From: Neptuniibacter victor
GTDB lineage: Bacteria; Pseudomonadota; Gammaproteobacteria; Pseudomonadales; Balneatricaceae
Reading direction: 5' to 3'
Assembly (NCBI GenBank): GCA_027943745.1
Contig: AP025763.1
Coordinates: 868,001 to 932,000 of the forward strand
Length of the DNA: 64,000 bases
A program made the position numbers and the translations under genes. Every line of letters begins with the position of its first letter. Positions within the stretch are counted from its first letter, which is position 1. The notes under the pieces were generated by a model. It was not told the origin of the DNA. It saw only the letters and a program-made list of their open reading frames with translations, and searched no databases. Shown one piece after another: positions 34,124 to 43,490 of this stretch.

Positions 34124-35406
34124 GTGGCCCCCTCAACTTTTTTCTCAAATAAACTACGAAACACAGGAAAAATATCGGCAGGTTCTCTGATCTGTTGCAT
34201 AGCAAAGCATTCAGCCCAAGCTGAGCTTAATTTTTCATATTCATGCCATAAGTTCTGGTGTGGCCCAGTCGTGATTTCAACATATGCAAAATATTGCACG
34301 GTATTGAGAATACTGTTACTTAAAACCTGAGAGCACTTACTGGAATCACCATCCCAGTTATCACCATCTGAGGCTTGGGCGACATAAATATTCCAATCAG
34401 AAGGAGAGTAACGTTTTTCGATTATTTCAGATGTGAGGTCGAGTGCACTAGAAACTATGGTGCCACCGGTTTCTCTCGAATAGAAAAACTCTTCTTCATC
34501 CACCTCTTTAGCATGCGTATGGTGACGAACAAAAACGACCTCAATTTGTTTGTAATTCCTTTTAAGAAATAGATACAGCAAAATAAAAAAGCGCTTTGCC
34601 ATATCTTTTATGCTTTGTGTCATTGAACCAGAGACGTCCATGATACAAAACATAACTGCTTTACTTGAGGGGACTGGGACTTTGATAAGGTTGTTGTACT
34701 TGATATCAAAGTCATCCAAAAATGGTACGCTTTTAAGCTTTTTATTCAGCGATTCAATCTCTTTGTGAAGCGCATGGATTGTCTTTTTTATCTCGTCATT
34801 TGGTAGCAGAGGTTCCAGTTCTGAAATCTCTTTCTTGAGGGCTCTGATTTTTCGGCGGTCCTTGCCCGATAGGGCGATTCTGCGTGCGTGCGCGGCTTTC
34901 AATGAACGGACAATATGTATTTTGTCTGGGCTGCCCGCATTGGTGAAGCCTGCGCGCCTTGTTTCGTATTGTGTTGTATTGTTTAGCTGCTTTTTGACGA
35001 GATAGGGCAGTTCTAGGCCATCAAACATGAAATCTAAGAACTCTTCTTGATTTATCTGGAACGTAAATTCGTCCTCTCCCTCTCCTTGATTACTTGCTTT
35101 ACCTTGTCCCGATCCCCCACCTGAGCCTCCTTGCGGGCGTTGAAACTCATCACCTACAACAAATTCTTTATTGCCCGGGAATACTTTGTTTTTAATACCT
35201 CCTTCACCGTGATGAAAAACAGGCTCAGAGATATCTCTTCTTGGGATCGTTACATTGCCTCCCTGGTCAATCTCTTTGATTGAACGGGTATTAACGGCAT
35301 CTTCTACGGCATCTTTGATATGCTTCTTATAGCGACGAAGAAAGCGCTGGCGATTCACCGTGCTTTTGTTTTTTGAGTTGAGGCGGCGATCTATGATGTA
35401 ACTCAT
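34120..35406 (-). CDS. yeaH: YeaH-like DUF444 protein with VWA-type domain
   Basis: About 428 residues from ATG 35406 ([20 protein letters not shown]), which matches E. coli YeaH; the longer open frame has no support. Features are an N-terminal basic segment, a Gly/Ser-rich low-complexity linker ('[12 protein letters not shown]'), and a von Willebrand A-like domain with the MIDAS pattern 'MDVSGSM' and '[10 protein letters not shown]'. It works with PrkA (YeaG) in stress and nitrogen-starvation responses in enterobacteria; the mechanism is unclear. Middle gene of a three-gene operon. Confidence 0.94.
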   Translation of the reverse strand: MSYIIDRRLNSKNKSTVNRQRFLRRYKKHIKDAVEDAVNTRSIKEIDQGGNVTIPRRDISEPVFHHGEGGIKNKVFPGNKEFVVGDEFQRPQGGSGGGSGQGKASNQGEGEDEFTFQINQEEFLDFMFDGLELPYLVKKQLNNTTQYETRRAGFTNAGSPDKIHIVRSLKAAHARRIALSGKDRRKIRALKKEISELEPLLPNDEIKKTIHALHKEIESLNKKLKSVPFLDDFDIKYNNLIKVPVPSSKAVMFCIMDVSGSMTQSIKDMAKRFFILLYLFLKRNYKQIEVVFVRHHTHAKEVDEEEFFYSRETGGTIVSSALDLTSEIIEKRYSPSDWNIYVAQASDGDNWDGDSSKCSQVLSNSILNTVQYFAYVEITTGPHQNLWHEYEKLSSAWAECFAMQQIREPADIFPVFRSLFEKKVEGAT

Positions 35407-35502
35407 ACTTCTTATCCCCGAAGACGGCCCGTACAATAAGATGTACTTATCAATCGGGCAGGCCTTTGCCCGATTGTATGGCGTTATATTGCCCGTTCGT
35501 TT

Positions 35503-37425
35503 TTACTGCGATTTTCTGACTCGGATATACCATTCAGACAGTAAACGAACTTGTTTTTCAGTGTAGCCGCGTTTAATCATCCGTTTAACGAATTCACCAT
35601 GCTTGTTTTGCTCATCGCTAGATCCTTTGGCATTAAAGGAAATAACAGGTAGGAGGTCCTCTGTATTGGAGAACATCTTTTTCTCGATAACGGAACGCAT
35701 TTTTTCGTAGCCCATCCACGATGGATTTTTGCCATTGTTATTGGCGCGGGCACGTAGGACAAAATTAACTATTTCGTGTCGGAAGTCTTTCGGGTTACTT
35801 ATACCCGCAGGTTTTTCAATTTTTTCTAGTTCTTCGTTGATTGCTTGGCGATCTAATATGTCACCCGTTTCAGGATCTCGATATTCCTGATCTTGAATCC
35901 AAAAGTCCGCATAGGTGACGTATCGGTCAAAAATATTTTGACCATATTCCGAGTAGGATTCTAAGTATGCGGTTTGTACTTCTTTACCAAGGAATTCTAT
36001 ATATTTTGGCGCTATATACTCTTTTAAAAAGCCAAGATAACGCTCTTGTGTTTCAGCAGGAAACTGTTGTTGCTCAATCTCTTTTTCTAGCACATATAAA
36101 AGATGTACTGGATTAGCCGCTACTTCAGATGGATCAAAGTTGAAAACTTTGGACAATATCTTAAAAGCAAATCGAGTGGATAATCCATCCATCGCTTCAT
36201 CGACTCCTGCAGCATCTTTATACTCTTGCATCGATTTTGCTTTCGGGTCGGTATCTTTAAGATTTTCACCATCGTATACACGCATTTTTGAGAATAAGCT
36301 GGAGTTTTCTGGTGCTTTCATGCGTGATAAAACGGTGAATTGCGCCAGCATATTGAGTGTGTCTGGGGCGCATGGGGCGTTATATAATGAGCTGTTTTCG
36401 AGGAGTTTTTCATAGATATGAATCTCTTCGGCTATGCGGCAGCAGTAAGGCACTTTCACAATATAGATACGATCTATAAAAGCTTCGTTTGTTTTATTAT
36501 TTTTAAAGGTTTGCCACTCAGATTCATTTGAGTGCGCTAACAAAATACCATCGTATGGAATGGCTCCCATTCCTTCGGTGCTATTGTAGTTGCCTTCTTG
36601 GGTCGCAGTCAGTAGTGGATGAAGTACCTTAATAGGCGCTTTGAACATCTCTACAAACTCCATCATCCCCTGGTTTGCTCTACATAATGCGCCAGAAAAG
36701 CTATATGCGTCGGGGTCGTGCTGTGGGAAATCCTCAAGTTTTCGAATATCCACTTTACCGACGAGGCTTGAAATGTCTTGGTTGTTTTCGTCACCAGGTT
36801 CGGTTTTCGCAATCGCTATTTGATCTAGAATTGAAGGATAAAGTTTTACAACCCTGAATTTAGAAAGGTCTCCTCCATATTCATGCATCCTTTTTACAGC
36901 CCAAGGGGACATGATGCCTTTAACGTAGCGGCGCGGAATACCGTATTCTTGCTCTAGAATCTCGCCATCTTCTTCTGGTTTAAAAAGCCCAAGTGGAGAT
37001 TCAAAGACAGGGGAGTCTTTAATCGCATAGAACGGGATATTCTGCATTAGATACTTTAAGCGTTCAGCAAGAGACGATTTACCGCCCCCAACGGGGCCTA
37101 ATAAATAGAGTATTTGTTTACGCTCTTCGAGCCCTTGAGCAGCGTGTTTAAAGTAGGAAACAATGTTTTCTATAGCATCTTCCATACCGTAGAATTCACT
37201 AAAAGCAGGGTAGCGCTTTATGAGCTTATTCGAAAAAATTCTACTTAATCTTGGATCGGCCGCAGTATCAACCATCTCTGGTTCACCGATGGCTTTTAAC
37301 ATTCGTTCAGATGCATCCGCATAGATTGTTGGGTCTTGCTTACATAATTGGAGATATTCGTCCAAGCTGTATTCTTCTTGCTGAACAGAATCATAGCGGG
37401 CTTTATAGTGGTCAAAGATACTCAT
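35503..37425 (-). CDS. prkA: PrkA (YeaG) serine protein kinase
   Basis: 640 residues starting at ATG 37425 (MSIFDHYKARYDS). It is a PrkA AAA+ plus C-terminal kinase-like protein: 'LLGPVGGGKSSLAERLK' is the P-loop, and 'EPGDENNQDISSLVGKVDIRKLE' and 'LTATQEGNYNSTEGMG' are conserved. It is nearly collinear with E. coli YeaG throughout. Three upstream in-frame codons exist but are not conserved. First gene of the prkA-yeaH-spoVR operon, linked elsewhere to stationary phase and RpoS/RpoN control; no such promoter was recognised here. Confidence 0.96.
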   Translation of the reverse strand: MSIFDHYKARYDSVQQEEYSLDEYLQLCKQDPTIYADASERMLKAIGEPEMVDTAADPRLSRIFSNKLIKRYPAFSEFYGMEDAIENIVSYFKHAAQGLEERKQILYLLGPVGGGKSSLAERLKYLMQNIPFYAIKDSPVFESPLGLFKPEEDGEILEQEYGIPRRYVKGIMSPWAVKRMHEYGGDLSKFRVVKLYPSILDQIAIAKTEPGDENNQDISSLVGKVDIRKLEDFPQHDPDAYSFSGALCRANQGMMEFVEMFKAPIKVLHPLLTATQEGNYNSTEGMGAIPYDGILLAHSNESEWQTFKNNKTNEAFIDRIYIVKVPYCCRIAEEIHIYEKLLENSSLYNAPCAPDTLNMLAQFTVLSRMKAPENSSLFSKMRVYDGENLKDTDPKAKSMQEYKDAAGVDEAMDGLSTRFAFKILSKVFNFDPSEVAANPVHLLYVLEKEIEQQQFPAETQERYLGFLKEYIAPKYIEFLGKEVQTAYLESYSEYGQNIFDRYVTYADFWIQDQEYRDPETGDILDRQAINEELEKIEKPAGISNPKDFRHEIVNFVLRARANNNGKNPSWMGYEKMRSVIEKKMFSNTEDLLPVISFNAKGSSDEQNKHGEFVKRMIKRGYTEKQVRLLSEWYIRVRKSQ

Positions 37426-37591
37426 ACACATCACCTTTCTTCAGCCTAGTTTTGCTATGGGCTACGGGTTAACTCTATATAAAAATCTTCCTACTTATTG
37501 TAATTGTAGTTCACAATTTCGAACTCTGGATATTTGTTTATCTTTCTTTGTTTAATTTTCTAAAAAATATAATCTCATGATTTATAAGGGA

Positions 37592-38716
37592 TTATGTCGT
37601 TTCTTGTTGTAGGTCATTTAGAATGGCCATTAAAAAACGAGCGGCCTCTCCGCCGGTCAGTGCTCTATGATCAAAGCTTAGTGACAGGGGCATTATTCGT
37701 TGAATGATGATCTCATTGTTTACGACCCTGGGCTCTTGCCTGATCACTCCGGCTCCTAGAATAGCGACCTGAGGCGGGACAATAATCGGGTTGGCGTATC
37801 GCCCCGCAATAGTGCCAAAATTACTCAGGGTAATCGTTGCGCCTTGTAGTTCTTTCGCTGGGATTGTTCGATTCTTCACATCTTCACGAAGTAAATTTAG
37901 GCCGTTTCTCAGATCTGCCTGATCTCGGTTACCTATATCCCTTAAAACGGGAACAAAAAGTCCTTGTGGAGTATCCACTGCAACACCGAGGGTTATTGTT
38001 GAATGCATCCTTCTACTGAGGGATGAACTATCAAACCATGCGTTAAATTCAGGCACCTTCTTACAGGCTTGAGCGATCGCGTGGATTAGTCTAAATGTGA
38101 TGTCGGTACTCTCTGGCCAAATATCGATATTGGCGTCTTCATTAATGGTCACGGGGACTATTTCTTGATGAGACTTAATCATGGCGAGGGCCATGTGTTT
38201 GCGAACCCCCTTTAAGGGGCTCGCTTTACCGTGTGTTCTATCTAGTTTGGCTGATTTTTCAACGTCTGAAGGCGTTATAAGGCCATTCTGGCCGCTGCCT
38301 TTTATTTGGTTTAAGTCAATATTTAAGCGCTTAGCAAGCGCGCGTACTGCAGGGGTCGCCTTGTTTTCATTCCTTATATGGCTACTACTGTTCGGCGAAC
38401 CGATGATAAATTCATCGGTGGTGGCGGTCTGTTCTTGAGCTTGAGGGATCTCGCCAACGACGGTTCCGGCATCACTTTCTTCATCTCCCTCAAACTCCAG
38501 AAGGGGTTCGCCAGTATGAATTGTGTCACCGGGTTGCCCAAATAGATGAGTGACTTTGCCTGTTTGGGGCGAGGGCACTTCAATAATTGCTTTGGCGGTT
38601 TCAACAGAAACAAGGATTTGATCGGTTTCCACACACTGACCTTCCGTTATGTGCCATTCTATTATTTCTGCTTCTGGTAAGCCTTCCCCTAGGTCGGGTA
38701 ATTTGAAATATTTCAT
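37592..38716 (-). CDS. Dihydrolipoamide acyltransferase E2 of a 2-oxoacid dehydrogenase
   Basis: 374 residues: lipoyl domain (1-77, lipoyl Lys42 in 'VETAKAIIEVP'), peripheral subunit-binding domain (about 122-155, 'TPAVRALAKRLNIDLNQIKG') and catalytic core ending in 'LSFDHRALTGGEAARFL' with the catalytic DHRxxTGG. It transfers the acyl group from E1 to CoA. The gene overlaps E1 beta by 4 bp. The short single-lipoyl form plus leucine dehydrogenase favours a branched-chain 2-oxoacid complex over pyruvate dehydrogenase. Confidence 0.93.
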   Translation of the reverse strand: MKYFKLPDLGEGLPEAEIIEWHITEGQCVETDQILVSVETAKAIIEVPSPQTGKVTHLFGQPGDTIHTGEPLLEFEGDEESDAGTVVGEIPQAQEQTATTDEFIIGSPNSSSHIRNENKATPAVRALAKRLNIDLNQIKGSGQNGLITPSDVEKSAKLDRTHGKASPLKGVRKHMALAMIKSHQEIVPVTINEDANIDIWPESTDITFRLIHAIAQACKKVPEFNAWFDSSSLSRRMHSTITLGVAVDTPQGLFVPVLRDIGNRDQADLRNGLNLLREDVKNRTIPAKELQGATITLSNFGTIAGRYANPIIVPPQVAILGAGVIRQEPRVVNNEIIIQRIMPLSLSFDHRALTGGEAARFLMAILNDLQQETT

Positions 38717-39696
38717 ACAAACTCCACTGTTTGTTTGACCGCATCAATGATGTCTTGGCTGTTTGGCAGATAATGCTTTTCTAATCTGAAGTAGGGCATG
38801 ACCGTGTCGTATCCCGTTACTCTTACAACCGGTGCTTGTAGATCAAGCAATGCTTGTTCGGCAACAATGGCTGAGATATCAGCCCCCACTCCCCCTGTTC
38901 TCGGGGCTTCATGGATAATGACTAAACGGCCCGTTTTACGTACTGATATCAGAATTGTTTCAACATCTAGGGGGCTAATTGTTGCAACATCAATAACTTC
39001 ACAATTCACCCCTTCATCGGCCAGGGCCTCGGCGGCTGAGAGTGTTTCTGTGATCATTGCTCCCCAACTAACCAGCGTGATGTCGCTGCCCTCTCTTAAG
39101 GTGAAGCAACTGCCTATAGGTAATGCATTAGCGTTGTCTTCGATCTCCTGTTGCTGACTGCGATAGATCCGTTTGGGTTCTAAAAATATGACCGGGTCGG
39201 GATCTCGAATAGCGGCCAGTAGCAAACCGTAAGCGCGAGCCGGTGAAGAGGGAACGACAACTTTTAAACCCGGTATATGAGCGAGCAATGCCTCAGTACT
39301 TTCTGAGTGATGTTCTGGTGCGTGAATTCCTCCACCGAAGGGTGCCCTTATCACAAGGGGACAGCTTAGGCGGCCTCGTGTCCTATTTCTTAATCGAGCT
39401 GCATGACAAATAATTTGTTCGAGCGCAGGGAAGATAAAGCCCATAAATTGGATTTCAGCAATAGGTTTAAGTCCTTGGCTTGCCATGCCTATACTGACGC
39501 CCGCTATCATGGTTTCTGCAAGCGGAGTATCCATCACCCTTTTCAGCCCAAATTCATCACGAAGATTTGCAGTGGCCCTAAAAACACCACCATTAACACC
39601 AACATCCTCACCCAGAATGACCACTTCTTTGTCTTTTCTCATTTCAGAAGCCAGTGCTAAATTTACTGCTTCAAGCAGGCAGACATTGTGTTTCAT
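38713..39696 (-). CDS. 2-oxoacid dehydrogenase E1 component, beta subunit
   Basis: A 327-residue transketolase C-terminal type subunit. 'NLALASEMRKDKEVVILGEDVG', 'AEIQFMGFIFPALEQI' and 'IIHEAPRTGGVGADI' are typical of BkdA2/PdhB-type beta chains. It pairs with the alpha chain next door (4-bp overlap) to make the thiamine-diphosphate active site. Confidence 0.94.
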   Translation of the reverse strand: MKHNVCLLEAVNLALASEMRKDKEVVILGEDVGVNGGVFRATANLRDEFGLKRVMDTPLAETMIAGVSIGMASQGLKPIAEIQFMGFIFPALEQIICHAARLRNRTRGRLSCPLVIRAPFGGGIHAPEHHSESTEALLAHIPGLKVVVPSSPARAYGLLLAAIRDPDPVIFLEPKRIYRSQQQEIEDNANALPIGSCFTLREGSDITLVSWGAMITETLSAAEALADEGVNCEVIDVATISPLDVETILISVRKTGRLVIIHEAPRTGGVGADISAIVAEQALLDLQAPVVRVTGYDTVMPYFRLEKHYLPNSQDIIDAVKQTVEFV

Positions 39697-40778
39697 GACG
39701 ATTCTCCTTCATAGTGGCTTCCCCCTTGCATCGCTTTGACGATGGCCCAGTCTTTTTGTTCGATTAACTGGTTGTTGGGTTCGGCATAAAGGTAATCAAA
39801 AATTGAATCAATTTTCTGAGGTGATATTTCAATATATTTATTGGCGGCCTCTTGGACTAATTGATGGGTTTCTTGGAGTAAAGCCTGCTCTTTGGATTCA
39901 TCCCAGAAATTTTGTAGGGCAAGAAAGTTCCTTAAGCGTTTAATAGGATCGCGTTCCCAAGCAGCTTTGAGCTCATCATTAGAACGATACCTAGTCGCAT
40001 CGTCAGCTGTCGTATGGTCGCCTAGACGATAACTTATGGCTTCAATTAAGGTCGCTCCTTTGCCTTCATGCGCCCGATTTAGTGCATTATTAATAGCTTC
40101 GTGCATGGCTATTGGATCATTACCATCTACTTGAATGCCTGGGATACCGGCCGCAACTGCTTTATCAGCGAGTTGGGCTACCGCTGATTGGATTTGACGG
40201 GGAATCGATATGGCCCATTGGTTATTATTGATAATAAACACAACGGGTAATTGCCAAACGCCAGCAACATTTAGGGCTTCCATAAAGTCCCCTTTAGATG
40301 TGCCACCATCACCGATGAACGTCACCGCGGCACGTTTCTGATTGCGAATTTTAAACGCTGATGCTACGCCACAAGCATGCAAGCTCTGTGTAGCGATAGG
40401 GACCGCGTTAGGAAAGTCCTCTCCCATTTGATCAGATGAATTACCGCGCTCATCGCCACCCCAATATAGAAAGGCTTCCTCTAGAGGCATGCCTCTAATG
40501 ATTTGGCAGGCATGGTTACGATAATAAGGGACTAAAACATCAGAGGGTTTCATGCTCAGTGCTACAGGTACATCAATACCTTCAGAGCCGAGAAGGGAAG
40601 CATAGGTACCCAGTTGTCCCGTACGCTGTAGAGCAATCGCTTTTGTATCAAATTGACGAGCAAGTACCATGTAGTGATAGCAACGCAGTAACCAATCAGG
40701 TTTGTTGCACCATTCTGGGCAGGGTTGTGATGGTTGGCCTTCTTGGTCTAAATACTGAATCGGTGGCAATGTTTTCAT
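39693..40778 (-). CDS. 2-oxoacid dehydrogenase E1 component, alpha subunit
   Basis: 361 residues. The thiamine-diphosphate motif appears as 'GDGGTSKGDFMEALNVAGVWQLPVVFIINNNQWAIS' in pattern; 'YRNHACQIIRG' and 'YRLGDHTTADDATRYR' with the phosphorylation-loop-like segment are also present. A strong GGAGG site precedes the ATG. Decarboxylation of branched-chain 2-oxoacids is inferred from the leucine dehydrogenase upstream. Confidence 0.93.
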   Translation of the reverse strand: MKTLPPIQYLDQEGQPSQPCPEWCNKPDWLLRCYHYMVLARQFDTKAIALQRTGQLGTYASLLGSEGIDVPVALSMKPSDVLVPYYRNHACQIIRGMPLEEAFLYWGGDERGNSSDQMGEDFPNAVPIATQSLHACGVASAFKIRNQKRAAVTFIGDGGTSKGDFMEALNVAGVWQLPVVFIINNNQWAISIPRQIQSAVAQLADKAVAAGIPGIQVDGNDPIAMHEAINNALNRAHEGKGATLIEAISYRLGDHTTADDATRYRSNDELKAAWERDPIKRLRNFLALQNFWDESKEQALLQETHQLVQEAANKYIEISPQKIDSIFDYLYAEPNNQLIEQKDWAIVKAMQGGSHYEGESS

Positions 40779-40810
40779 TTTTCTAGCCTCCTGCAGCGTT
40801 AACCTGTGGG

Positions 40811-41854
40811 TTAGGCTGCTGAGTGAAGTTTTTCAGAAGCAGAAATAATCGCTTCGGCTTTTTGATCCGCTATGCGATGAATACTGGAATTGCTGCGTTC
40901 AGCTTCTTGATATATTTGTAGTAAAGAGTGGTGTATCTGAAGGACTTTTTGTTTGATGATGGCATGAGGTTGATTGGCGTATTGGAGGGCTACAAAAATC
41001 AAGCCGCCAGCATTTATTAGATAGTCAGGGGAATACAATATGCCTTTATCGTTAAGCATATCGCCGTGTTTATCTTCAGCGAGTTGGTTGTTAGCTGAAC
41101 CGGCAATGATCGCGACTTTTAGTTGTTGAATATGTTGAGTATTGATAATCGCGCCTAAGCCACATGGGCAGAATACATCAGCATTCACTTTATAGATTTC
41201 GTCAGGGTCAACGGCGTGAGCAGAGAAGTTTTGTTGGCAAAGTTTAATACGTTCGTTATCTAAATCAGTGACGGTTAAGCGAGCTCCGGCTTGATGCAGT
41301 AATCTAGCAACCTCATAACCCACATGACCCAAACCTTGAATGCTAACGTGGACACCAGATAGATTATCTTTGCCTAGCTTGAACTTGGTTGATGCTTTGA
41401 TGCCTTCGAAAACCCCTAACGCGGTATATGGAGAAGGATCTCCACTCATGCTTGTACAGGTTACCCAGCGGGTTGTTCGACTAATTTGATCCATATCTGT
41501 GACTTGAGTGCCGCTATCCATTGCGGTGATATATTCGCCATTCAAGGTATTAATAAACTGCCCGAAACTTTGCATTAAAGCTGCACGATCGAAGTCGTAT
41601 TCAGGCATGATTAAAACCGACTTAGCGCCACCATGTGGTAGCCCTGCGAGTGCTGCCTTATAGCTCATACCTCTTGCCAGTCTAATGGCATCTGTAATGG
41701 CATCATTTTCTTGACTATAGGGGATGAAGCGGCAGCCACCAATAGCGGGTCCACGGCCAGTGGAATGAATAGCAATGATCGCTTTTAGGTCTGTTTCCGC
41801 ATCGTGGCAGAAATGTAAACGTTGAGTATCGTAGCTTTCCATCTGTTTAAACAT
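40811..41854 (-). CDS. Leucine/branched-chain amino-acid dehydrogenase (Glu/Leu/Phe/Val family)
   Basis: About 347 residues from ATG 41854, preceded by GGAGG; a GTG one codon upstream is possible. Catalytic Lys is in 'LPHGGAKSVLI', and the Rossmann segment in 'VSIQGLGHVGYEVARLL'. It deaminates Leu, Ile or Val to 2-oxoacids with NAD. First gene of the E1 alpha-E1 beta-E2 operon, which then oxidatively decarboxylates those 2-oxoacids. The operon lacks an E3 gene, which must be supplied elsewhere. Confidence 0.9.
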   Translation of the reverse strand: MFKQMESYDTQRLHFCHDAETDLKAIIAIHSTGRGPAIGGCRFIPYSQENDAITDAIRLARGMSYKAALAGLPHGGAKSVLIMPEYDFDRAALMQSFGQFINTLNGEYITAMDSGTQVTDMDQISRTTRWVTCTSMSGDPSPYTALGVFEGIKASTKFKLGKDNLSGVHVSIQGLGHVGYEVARLLHQAGARLTVTDLDNERIKLCQQNFSAHAVDPDEIYKVNADVFCPCGLGAIINTQHIQQLKVAIIAGSANNQLAEDKHGDMLNDKGILYSPDYLINAGGLIFVALQYANQPHAIIKQKVLQIHHSLLQIYQEAERSNSSIHRIADQKAEAIISASEKLHSAA

Positions 41855-42258
41855 CACGGGGTCCTCCGTTAGTGCTCTACAGGAAAACAGCAGTGTGAAT
41901 TCGCGTTTAACCGATAAATGGATCGCATCTGGCGGTTAATTTGAACTCTGGTGTTGTTTATGAGTCTTTTTTAAAACTCATACCTTTGGAATAGCACATG
42001 TTTTGGCAAATTTCCGAAGAGATAATTCAATTTTTTTATTTGTGAGGGGGTGTTTTTGCACCTGCGAGATGGAATAAAAGTGCCGAAAAGTCGAGCAAAA
42101 ACCTAAAGTTGGTCGGCTTCTAGTCGTAAACGTAGTGCGGATACAAAAAAAACTGCTTTTTTTAATAAAGATATGCCGTATCAGAGTAAATTAAGTCCTA
42201 TTCCGAGTGAATATGGTTATAATCATTGGTTAAATAAGTATTAGGGTTATTGAGGCAA
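41855..42258. other. Divergent promoter region between leucine dehydrogenase and L,D-transpeptidase
   Basis: About 404 bp without a gene. It contains a hairpin (TATGAGT and ACTCATA arms, about 41959-41983) and a TATAAT at 42218-42223 about 35 bp before the L,D-transpeptidase start. No known operator is recognised. Confidence 0.5.
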
Positions 42259-43473
42259 ATGAAAAAGGGATTAGTCTGTTCTCTCGTTGCAATAACAGCA
42301 TGTTTTTCATTGGTAAATGCATTCGCTGAAGAACGTTTAGACGCTCCATACGGGCTGTCTGAAGGTAACGAAGAGTTGCTACTCAGTGGCCTAAAAAATC
42401 TTAGTAGTCACGAACTTGATTCGGCGTTGGTTGATCTGAAACAGTTGACCGAACGCCGCCCTGATTTTCGGTTAGCTCAATTAGTTTATGCCGATATCCT
42501 TGCAGCCCAAGCTCAAGGCGAACCCCTTAGCAGTGTTAAAGCGAATAGCCATCAGAAAAAAATTGCTGGGCTAATTTCTGAAGCAAAAGTGCGTTTGTTG
42601 ATGGAGATGGAAAAGCCTGCGGCGGATATGCTGCCTGCGGATATGCTTAAACTATCAGCCTCTCAAAAACACGCTATTGTTGTTGATACTCGCTTGTCAC
42701 GATTGTTTCTCTTTGAAAACCGCAATGGCATTCCTGTATTAATAAAAGACTTTTATGCATCCTATGGACGCGGCGGGATTGGTAAAGAGAAGCGGGGTGA
42801 TCTGAAAACCCCCGTAGGTGTTTACTTTATTACTAGCCGTCTTGAAGATGCAAATTTGCCACCACGATATGGGTCTGGCGCGTTACCACTAAACTATCCT
42901 AACGTTTGGGATAAGCGACTTGGACGTACAGGGAGTGGAATCTGGTTACACGGATCTCCTGTTGAAACATACAGCCGTCCACCCAAGGCAAGTGAAGGGT
43001 GTATTTCGTTAACGAACCCAGATTTTATCGACCTTGATACGCAAATAAACTTTCAAAATACTCCGGTTCTTGTCGGTCACAATATTCGCTGGATTCATAA
43101 GAAAGACTGGTTGGCCCAAAGTGATCGATTCAATAACTTAATTGAACGCTGGGCAGCGGACTGGGAGAGCCTTGACCATCAACGATATATTGGCAATTAC
43201 GCTTCGGCTTATGATGATGGAAAAAGAACATTTAAGCAGTTCGCAAGTTACAAAAAACGGGTTAATGCTAATAAGCAGTTTATAGATATCGGCTTAAACG
43301 ACCTTAGCATCTACCGTTACCCTGATAACCCTGACCTAGTTGTTGCTACCTTCGAACAAGATTACAAAAGCAGCAACTTACAAGGTCGCTCTGTTAAACG
43401 TCAATATTGGACGTTTGAAGATAATCGCTGGCGAATCGCTTATGAAGGTAAGCCGTCACGTGGTACCCCTTAA
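42259..43473 (+). CDS. L,D-transpeptidase (YkuD) with Csd6-type NTF2-like C-terminus
   Basis: About 404 residues from ATG 42259, supported by GAGG seven bases upstream; a TTG three codons earlier is less likely. Signal peptide (1-25, 'LVNAFA'), helical N-terminal region, YkuD catalytic domain (about 135-280) with 'HGSPVETYSRPPKASEGCISL' in pattern, containing His and Cys of the active site, and a C-terminal NTF2-like domain ('IERWAADWESLDHQRYIGNY'). H. pylori Csd6 has this architecture and trims peptidoglycan to set cell shape. Whether this one cross-links or trims is not visible. Confidence 0.88.
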   Translation: MKKGLVCSLVAITACFSLVNAFAEERLDAPYGLSEGNEELLLSGLKNLSSHELDSALVDLKQLTERRPDFRLAQLVYADILAAQAQGEPLSSVKANSHQKKIAGLISEAKVRLLMEMEKPAADMLPADMLKLSASQKHAIVVDTRLSRLFLFENRNGIPVLIKDFYASYGRGGIGKEKRGDLKTPVGVYFITSRLEDANLPPRYGSGALPLNYPNVWDKRLGRTGSGIWLHGSPVETYSRPPKASEGCISLTNPDFIDLDTQINFQNTPVLVGHNIRWIHKKDWLAQSDRFNNLIERWAADWESLDHQRYIGNYASAYDDGKRTFKQFASYKKRVNANKQFIDIGLNDLSIYRYPDNPDLVVATFEQDYKSSNLQGRSVKRQYWTFEDNRWRIAYEGKPSRGTP

Positions 43474-43490
43474 GTTAAGAGGAGTTTTTT

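Noticed and set aside
35407-35436. Longer N-terminus of yeaH
   Set aside because: The added residues are not conserved and the downstream ATG matches E. coli YeaH.
37502-37518. AATTGT-AGTTC-ACAATT inverted repeat upstream of prkA as an operator
   Set aside because: Short AT-rich palindrome with no known regulator; too easily found by chance.
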